From Xenoacremonium recifei (taxonomy: Eukaryota > Ascomycota > Sordariomycetes > Hypocreales > Nectriaceae): a DNA stretch of 64,000 nt. The stretch spans positions 496,001 through 560,000 of the forward strand of contig WOFQ01000018.1 of NCBI GenBank assembly GCA_012184525.1, read 5' to 3'. The notes beneath the pieces were generated by a model. It saw nothing but the letters and a program-made list of their open reading frames with translations. It had not been told where the DNA came from and made no database searches. The translations under genes were made by a program, and so were the position numbers. Positions 58,043 through 64,000 of the stretch are shown piece after piece. Every line of letters begins with the position of its first letter. The stretch's first letter is position 1.

Positions 58043-58603
58043 TAAGTAACTGCAGAGATATGATCTGTTAAGAGTATCTACCATAGTTTGCTTCACAACG
58101 ACATTATTCCCTTCAAGATATTAGTGAAACTCAATTGGGAAACCCTTTATTGCCCCAGTCAGATCCCTGTCATCACACTTGGATATGTCGCTGCTCATCC
58201 GACGTATCGCCATCTGAAGTACATCAATAACTGAGGTTGTCCTCATTGCAAAACCATGTGCCATGTATCTAAACGCAAAAACGAGTTATTCCAACGCTGA
58301 GAAAGTCCCTTGTCGAGAACTCAATATGCAACCCCGTGCACAGCCACAGCCACAGCGCCTCCACACCAAAGGGCTGTTGGTTGTTGGTCGACCACCAACG
58401 GAGTAGTATTATACTCTGGGATAGGATAACAATCCTTCACCCATGTTGGTCGAGCGGGGTAAACTCTCGCCGTTGAGAACAATCATACCATACTTGTAGG
58501 TTCTGTCCTCCTCTGACCGCCACAAAAACGGTGCCCAACACTCCGCATAAGCATCCCGAAGGGAGACATTCCCACAGTTGAAACAAAGACTGCGTCGGCG
58601 ACA
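58043..58603. other. Intergenic region upstream of the methyltransferase gene
   Basis: A 561-base gap between tandem genes. No coding frame is supported. It should hold the hydrolase 3' UTR and the methyltransferase promoter. Confidence 0.5.
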
Positions 58604-60011
58604 ATGTGCCAGGATCCGGCTCCAGACACGATCCAGCCTGGCGACAGCCCACGCGAGGATGACGACGATCGCGACTCTACGATCGGCTCAGATGTCTCAG
58701 AGTCAACGGCGTCGCTCAGTTCGAGCATTCTTGACTACCGGACTCGCCAAGGAAGGACCTATCATTCGCAAAGAGGCAATGCAAACTACTGGTACTGGAA
58801 TCGCGGTTGAGGACGACTCACTTGATGCTAAACTTCTGGTAGGGCACCCAACGACGAACTGCAGAATGAATCGGTAGATCTCAAGTAAGAAAGATGAATT
58901 GCTTTTTCCGGGAAGACGTTGATCCTGATTCCACAGCCATCACATGTTGACGCTTGTCCTGGGTGACAAGCTGCACCTAGCCCCTCTGGAGAAGAACGTT
59001 CCAGTAAGAGCACAGATATGCTTATGATATGAGAAAGGGAAAAGATGCTGAAAGCTCGATTAGCGTGCTCTTGATATTGGAACAGGGACAGGTAATGCGT
59101 CGTTCATTTTGTAAAATCTGAGTCGGAAATGCTGACTGCGTGTGGCTTTCAGGGATCTGGGCCATGTGAGTTGCAGGCTCCGCTGATGTCCTCAAATCGA
59201 GACTGGATATGAGCTCACGACCATGAACAGCGACTTCGCCGACGAACACCCCGAGACTGAAGTCATCGGCACAGACATCTCACCCATCCAGCCATCCTGG
59301 GTGCCACCCAACGTAAAATTGTAAGATCAAACAACGCCGACTACGACAACGCCTACACTAACCCTACCAGTGAAATCGAAGACTGCACTCAAGAATGGAC
59401 CTTTGACAACGACTTCTTCGACTACGTCCACATGCGCTACCTAGTCGGAAGCATCGTAGACTGGAGCGAGCTATTCAAAGAAGCCTTCCGCGTCTGCAAG
59501 CCAGGAGGCTGGGTCGAAAGCTACGAAGGCATCCCCAAGATGGAAAGCGACGACGGCACAGTCACCGAGAAGACTGCCATGGCCACGTGGGGCAGAGTCT
59601 TCCTCGCAGCCGGGAAGAAGCTAGGTCGATCATTTGCCGTTGTCGAAGAGGGCCAGCAACAAGAGGGCATGGAGGCAGCAGGGTTTGTCGATATCCAATC
59701 TAGGATTTTCAAGGTGAGGGCACCCATCGCAACGTGTCGCAGATCAGTGAGTGGCTGACATCCGCCAGGTTCCGGTTGGGGGATGGGCCAAAGATCCCGA
59801 GCAGCAGAACATTGGCAACTTCGCCAAGGCCCATCTCGAAACCGACATGGAAGGCCATGTTCTCGCTGTGGCCGGGCTCGTCGAGAAGTGGTCGACAGAA
59901 GAAGTAGCCGTTTATTGCGCCCAGCTTCGGCACGAGCTTCGTTCAAGGGTGCATCACCCCTATTTCCGCGTTCGAGTTGTTTATGGCCGAAAGCCTCCGC
60001 AGGCTTCCTGA
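58604..60011 (+). CDS. LaeA-like SAM-dependent methyltransferase
   Basis: Eight exons: 58604-58791, 58843-58884, 58937-59003, 59064-59091, 59153-59165, 59231-59320, 59371-59713 and 59769-60011, giving 337 residues. All seven introns are 50-65 nt. The N-terminus carries the family pattern STIGSDVSESTASLSSS, YRTRQGRTYHS and NANYWAPNDELQNESVDL. SAM-binding motif I is RALDIGTGTGIWAIDFA, assembled from exons 4, 5 (only 13 nt) and 6. Further motifs are EVIGTDISPIQPSWVPPNV, RYLVGSIVDW and KPGGWVESYE. The protein belongs to the LaeA/UMTA-type methyltransferases, some of which control secondary metabolism while others act on metabolites. Nothing here decides which. It lies on the accessory side of the window, downstream of a secreted hydrolase. 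Confidence 0.88.
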
Positions 60012-63000
60012 GTTCTAGCAATGATGTCTGTTCGTTTTGAGTCTCTGTATAGCTCGGGGAATGTTTAGTAAACCAGCCAGGCGCAGTTACGTGGAGCATT
60101 GATATGATAAGACAGCAAGATTGTATCCTAAATTCAACTCCATCAGTTCGTTCTCTCTCACAAGACGCTGTAAGAGTCAGCACGCAGTTGTTGGAAGCAC
60201 CTGTAGGACCAAGATGTTAGTTACAACGAGCAAGTGACAAGCTCTCTTAGCGGCATCGAGCGGGAGACCCGAGAGCTAGGCCATCCTGTCATCTGTAACC
60301 CTGCAACCCCTAGACAACAGGTCCTTTGCCGTCGTCGCGTTGGCGATCCTCCGGGACCGAACCGCAGCCTTCCGGGGCAGTATGTGGAATAGCTTCCGAG
60401 CTACTCATCCCAGCCCGACCGCTCCTTGTGATCGTTCCACTGCGAGTTGAGACACCTCTCTCTCGCAAATGCAGACCCAACGCGACGGACGGGGGACCGC
60501 ATGCTCGGTAGTTCGCCTCAGAGGATCGTCGTCGGAACCACCATCAAAGCGCAGGTGAGCTAGACGTTAGCTCCCCTCGTTGACACCACTGTCACGGTTC
60601 ATGGCGGGCTGCAAAAGTTCTTCATCGCAGCTATTACCGCCACCGACCGGTTTCTGTCAAAGCTGCTTGGCAATCCCCTTCGGCAAGTGAGGCTGCGAAA
60701 TGCCGGCGGATGTGGTCCTCCGACCTCCGGGCATTCACGGGAAAATGTGGCATGTTTTCCGGGGAGGACCTGGATAGGGATGCTGGAGATCAATGGAGAC
60801 AAGAAATGCTTGGTAAGTAATTGGATGAAAAGAGGAGATGTCAAGAGAAATGGAGTCCGTAAGGCGGAGGAGGTCATGGAGAGGTGCTGTCTCCTCGGTT
60901 GTTGGATCCTGTCGACAGCTTCGTCTTCGTCCAGGCCCAGAACCAGACGATGCTACCCTGCATTCCTTCAAGCTGTTCAGCCAGCCTCGATATGCAGGAA
61001 CCCGAGCATGGAAGAGCCAATCCGCACTCTCCCACCCTGCGTCAACACGTAAGCCCATCCACGACTCGCATCCTGCCATCGTCACTTTCGCCACGAGTTC
61101 GAGTTCACAGCCACCAGGCAGTGAAGCCGCGCACGGGACACAACGTGGGGAAAGAGAAAAGAAACGAGCGAGCGCAACGGTCGTCAACGGCTTCAGGCAT
61201 GGAACAGCCTGCTCGCAGCGCTGTCTTGCGCCATGGATCGGCCCTGTTCCGGGGGTGCACATCCAATATTACAGCGCCGCTATAGCTCAGGGATCGACCT
61301 GGCTGCCCAATGCCCAAGCCGCGGGATGGATTTGACAAGTTGACACAGCCGTTAGAACGAACGCTCCCCAAACGGAGCCCCCTGGCCCAGTTGCCAGCGC
61401 CGTTCAGGAGCAGAGAGATAGCCGAAGCTCAGATTGCAGTCCGTCTCGTTCATCGTCGAGTCGACTGCTGCCCGAGTGGGTAGGTCGGCGCCGGCGGGAC
61501 TTCATCGTGCGATACGATTGTTCTTCACGGACCTCATGGGGCGTGTGCGAATCTCGAAAAGAGGCCGCACCCACCGCCTGACAACATCATGGTCTGACTT
61601 GGAGCTGCTCTCCCCGGTGGACGCGGTGACTCTCCAGATTACGAGCAGACGGTGCGGGCATTAATTGCCTTTCTGGTGAGCGTTTGGGGAAGCCGACAGG
61701 GCCCGCTGGGATGTTGCTTGTAAGAGATACAGTAGCTGCTGCGCCGTTGAAAACCCGTTTAAGTGTAGGGTAGAGGAAGCTCTCGGAGTGGCCGTGAACT
61801 TGAGAGACACCTACCTAAAGTAGTTTGCGATGCATCACTTATCTTGGTTGTCGAGGCCACTATCGAAGCCACTCGATGCAGCACGTTTTGACGCCATGTT
61901 CTCGCACAAATTGAGTGCTGTTTATTTTAGTTGAAGAGACGAATGGATCTGTGGGGGTTGCATTGGCGCTGTTCCCATAGACTCGGTCTGGCCTCTGGGT
62001 TAGCAGCAACTCAACGATGACATCGCATGACAGTGATGCGACTTCGGAGTGTCTTTTCGAAGACGCCAACATAGGTAGTTAGGCAGCAAAACGAAATCCG
62101 ACTAGATCTTGCGCAACAGCAACTCCGCCATCATCAACAGATCTCACATCGTCGATATACAGATCTTACCGTAATGCTCGATTAGCGACGAAGCGGGAAG
62201 ACGCCATCGAAGAACCGCCACGATGGTTACGACCCGGTCGCCGAAAGGAACCGCTCCTCCATCTCGACCGCAGAGGTTGTATTCCCGTAGCAGGCGATTC
62301 AGAGCAGCATTCCTCGTGGGTAATTATTGAAAGAGGTATAATATGTCGGGAACCCATAGGAAAGGAATTCCTCCGTCAGCACCCCGTAATATCGCTTTGA
62401 GCTTAAACGTCCGTACGGAACAACCCCCCAAAATGGAAGCTTGACCGGCAACTGACCGACCTTTTGCTGGAGAGCTGCAGGTAATACTCCATAGAGGTAT
62501 CAATAATATAAGAGCCTCATAGTCCTCTCTTTTGCACGTCGTAGACGCTGGAGTTCTGGACCGAAAACACCGCAATGTCCAAGCTCTACTTCTCTGTCGG
62601 ACTCTTTCAGCAACAACCCCTGAACCACCAAATTGCCCAGCACGGAACAGGTTCGTGCATGTCCTCAATGACCTTCAACCATTCCCTTATACACGTGCAC
62701 GAGGTAACTTCCCGATTCAAGGCTGAGACGCATGATCCAGAACACTGCTAGAACAGATACTCAAGGCCAAGACTGAACAGAGTCACCGACTGCGACGCCT
62801 TGCACGGCCTTCGGTGTCGAAACCGACATCGGTGAGAACGCAAGGTCAACAGCACCAAGGACTTACCTGGGCCATTGAGTCGATGCTCGAGCGTGGGGGG
62901 ACCGCAGCCCTGGTGCTTGGAATCTATTTCGCTTGCAGGTCGTAAAGCACATGATAAATGTGAGTCCGAGGATCCGAATGGCCTGACGAACCCGACCTCT

Positions 63001-64000
63001 GCAAGGTTCTCCTACCGGGGACGTGGTATTGGGGACCGGGTGCCTGGGTATTTCATCCGGCGGAGAGGAGAACGGTTTGCAACCATGGTACCATTGCCTT
63101 GACCTCGGGCTCAAGGTCCATGTCCAATATCCTCGGATGTCCCATGAAGCGATACGTAGAGCACTCGGGAAGACCGGTTGATGAGCTAACACTTGTCCGC
63201 ATATCGGAACCCTCTCACCAAGAAGCTCCAAGTTTCCGTTCTAGGAGACCTGCATTCGTCTACATTCTCATGGATGGGATGATCCTCCGTCCACAGCGGC
63301 AGCGACGGCTTGACGCAGCATCCAACAAGCTCGTGACCACCGTTGATGTGGGCGAGACTTCTCGCCACCCCCATGAGAGCGGGCGTTCTGCTCCATCGTA
63401 GTCGGCACCGCAGCGCCGGGTAGATCGTGGGGTGCGGATCACAAGCTGGAAATGTAACCAAAGCGGTTGCTGATGCCAGTCCGGCTTCGTCAAATGGGTG
63501 TGCGTACCGAAGTTCCAAGCAGTAAGACTTACCAACAGCGCAAGAAACTGAGGTTCCCGGAATCCCATCGACCCGTACGGTAGTCAGTTCTCCAGCATTT
63601 GCCGTAGCACCGTCTCCGGGATGATCGGCGGTCCCAGTAATCCCACCGTCGCAGGAGATGCGCCGTCTACCTCACGCCCTGAGCTAACACAGATCAGAGC
63701 AATCAGAAAGCTATCAGAGTCGTATTCTCTGGAGTCCTCTTGGCGCTCTACCGAGGCCCCTCAACAGCCGGCAGCACAGGATCCCGAGTCGCTGGTTGCC
63801 GGGCTCAAGTGGTGGGTAAGGCGAGACTTGCCCGTGCGGCCGCGTATTCTATGACGGGTTCCGGTCTCATAGTGACCAAGGCAGTGGAGTCGCATTTCGT
63901 AATATCTTGCAAATAATCGACAGCCGCCGGGGAACCGGCGTTGTTGGATCGAGTTGCAGCAGATCGTCGAGACCGTCTCTGATTGTTGGTGGTCAATGTG
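60012..64000. other. Terminal 4 kb without a recognised gene
   Basis: Many frames of 60-175 codons occur on both strands, but none has a domain, a good start or a splice pattern that I can support. The stretch could be promoter DNA of genes beyond the window, decayed coding sequence, or fast-evolving accessory DNA. A frame at 62863-63231 on the minus strand and one at 63621-63854 on the plus strand are the least repetitive, yet unrecognised. Confidence 0.45.

Overview
The window is nuclear DNA of a filamentous ascomycete (Pezizomycotina, most likely a sordariomycete). Evidence: short 44-170 nt spliceosomal introns with CTRAC-type branch points and usual GT-AG ends, CT-rich leaders before start codons, fungal gene families (SEC18, LTE1, CENP-Q/Fta7, DASH Spc34, LaeA-like methyltransferase), and a moderately GC-rich composition with long gene-free spacers. 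No rRNA, CRISPR or intact transposon was seen; one tRNA-Gln is present. Gene models below were spliced by hand from reading frame, splice signals and family knowledge. Every multi-exon model closes to a whole number of codons.

Layout. 1-3.4 kb: no gene recognised, ending in a CT-rich leader. 3.4-4.6 kb: secreted Ser/Gly-rich cell-surface protein (+). 5.4-7.1 kb: CENP-Q/Fta7 kinetochore protein with AT-hook-like repeats (-). 7.1-10.8 kb: spacer and probable long leader of an acidic unknown protein (10.8-11.9 kb, +). 13.2-14.0 kb: DASH subunit Spc34 (+). 14.1-14.8 kb: DsbA/FrnE-like oxidoreductase (-). 15.2-16.3 kb: Cir_N/LENG1-like RS-rich protein (-), divergent from SEC18/NSF (16.7-19.3 kb, +). 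22.3-27.9 kb: LTE1-type RasGEF (+).

30.9-39.6 kb is a dense housekeeping block: RPS0 (-), mitochondrial uS15m (+), V-ATPase subunit d VMA6 (-), NOP58 (+), and a stomatin/SPFH protein (-). A 4.6 kb gene-free spacer follows. 44.3-48.2 kb holds a convergent pair, a flavin-containing monooxygenase (+) and a cytochrome P450 (-), followed by tRNA-Gln(CTG). ATM1 (49.4-51.7 kb, +) interrupts the accessory genes. Then come a large trypsin-fold peptidase-like protein (-), a secreted beta-helix glycoside hydrolase (+) and an eight-exon LaeA-like methyltransferase (+). 60.0-64.0 kb has no gene I can recognise.

The most notable observation is at RPS0. The usual stop (TAG at 31013-31015) is followed in frame by 48 protein-like codons and then TGA at 30866. 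A 108-nt GT-AG segment, a multiple of three, can also remove that stop. The locus may therefore encode two C-terminal isoforms, by readthrough or by alternative splicing. Other points of interest are an intron directly after the ATG of CENP-Q, several introns of 3n length that read through as open frame, and a 13-nt micro-exon inside the SAM-binding motif of the methyltransferase.
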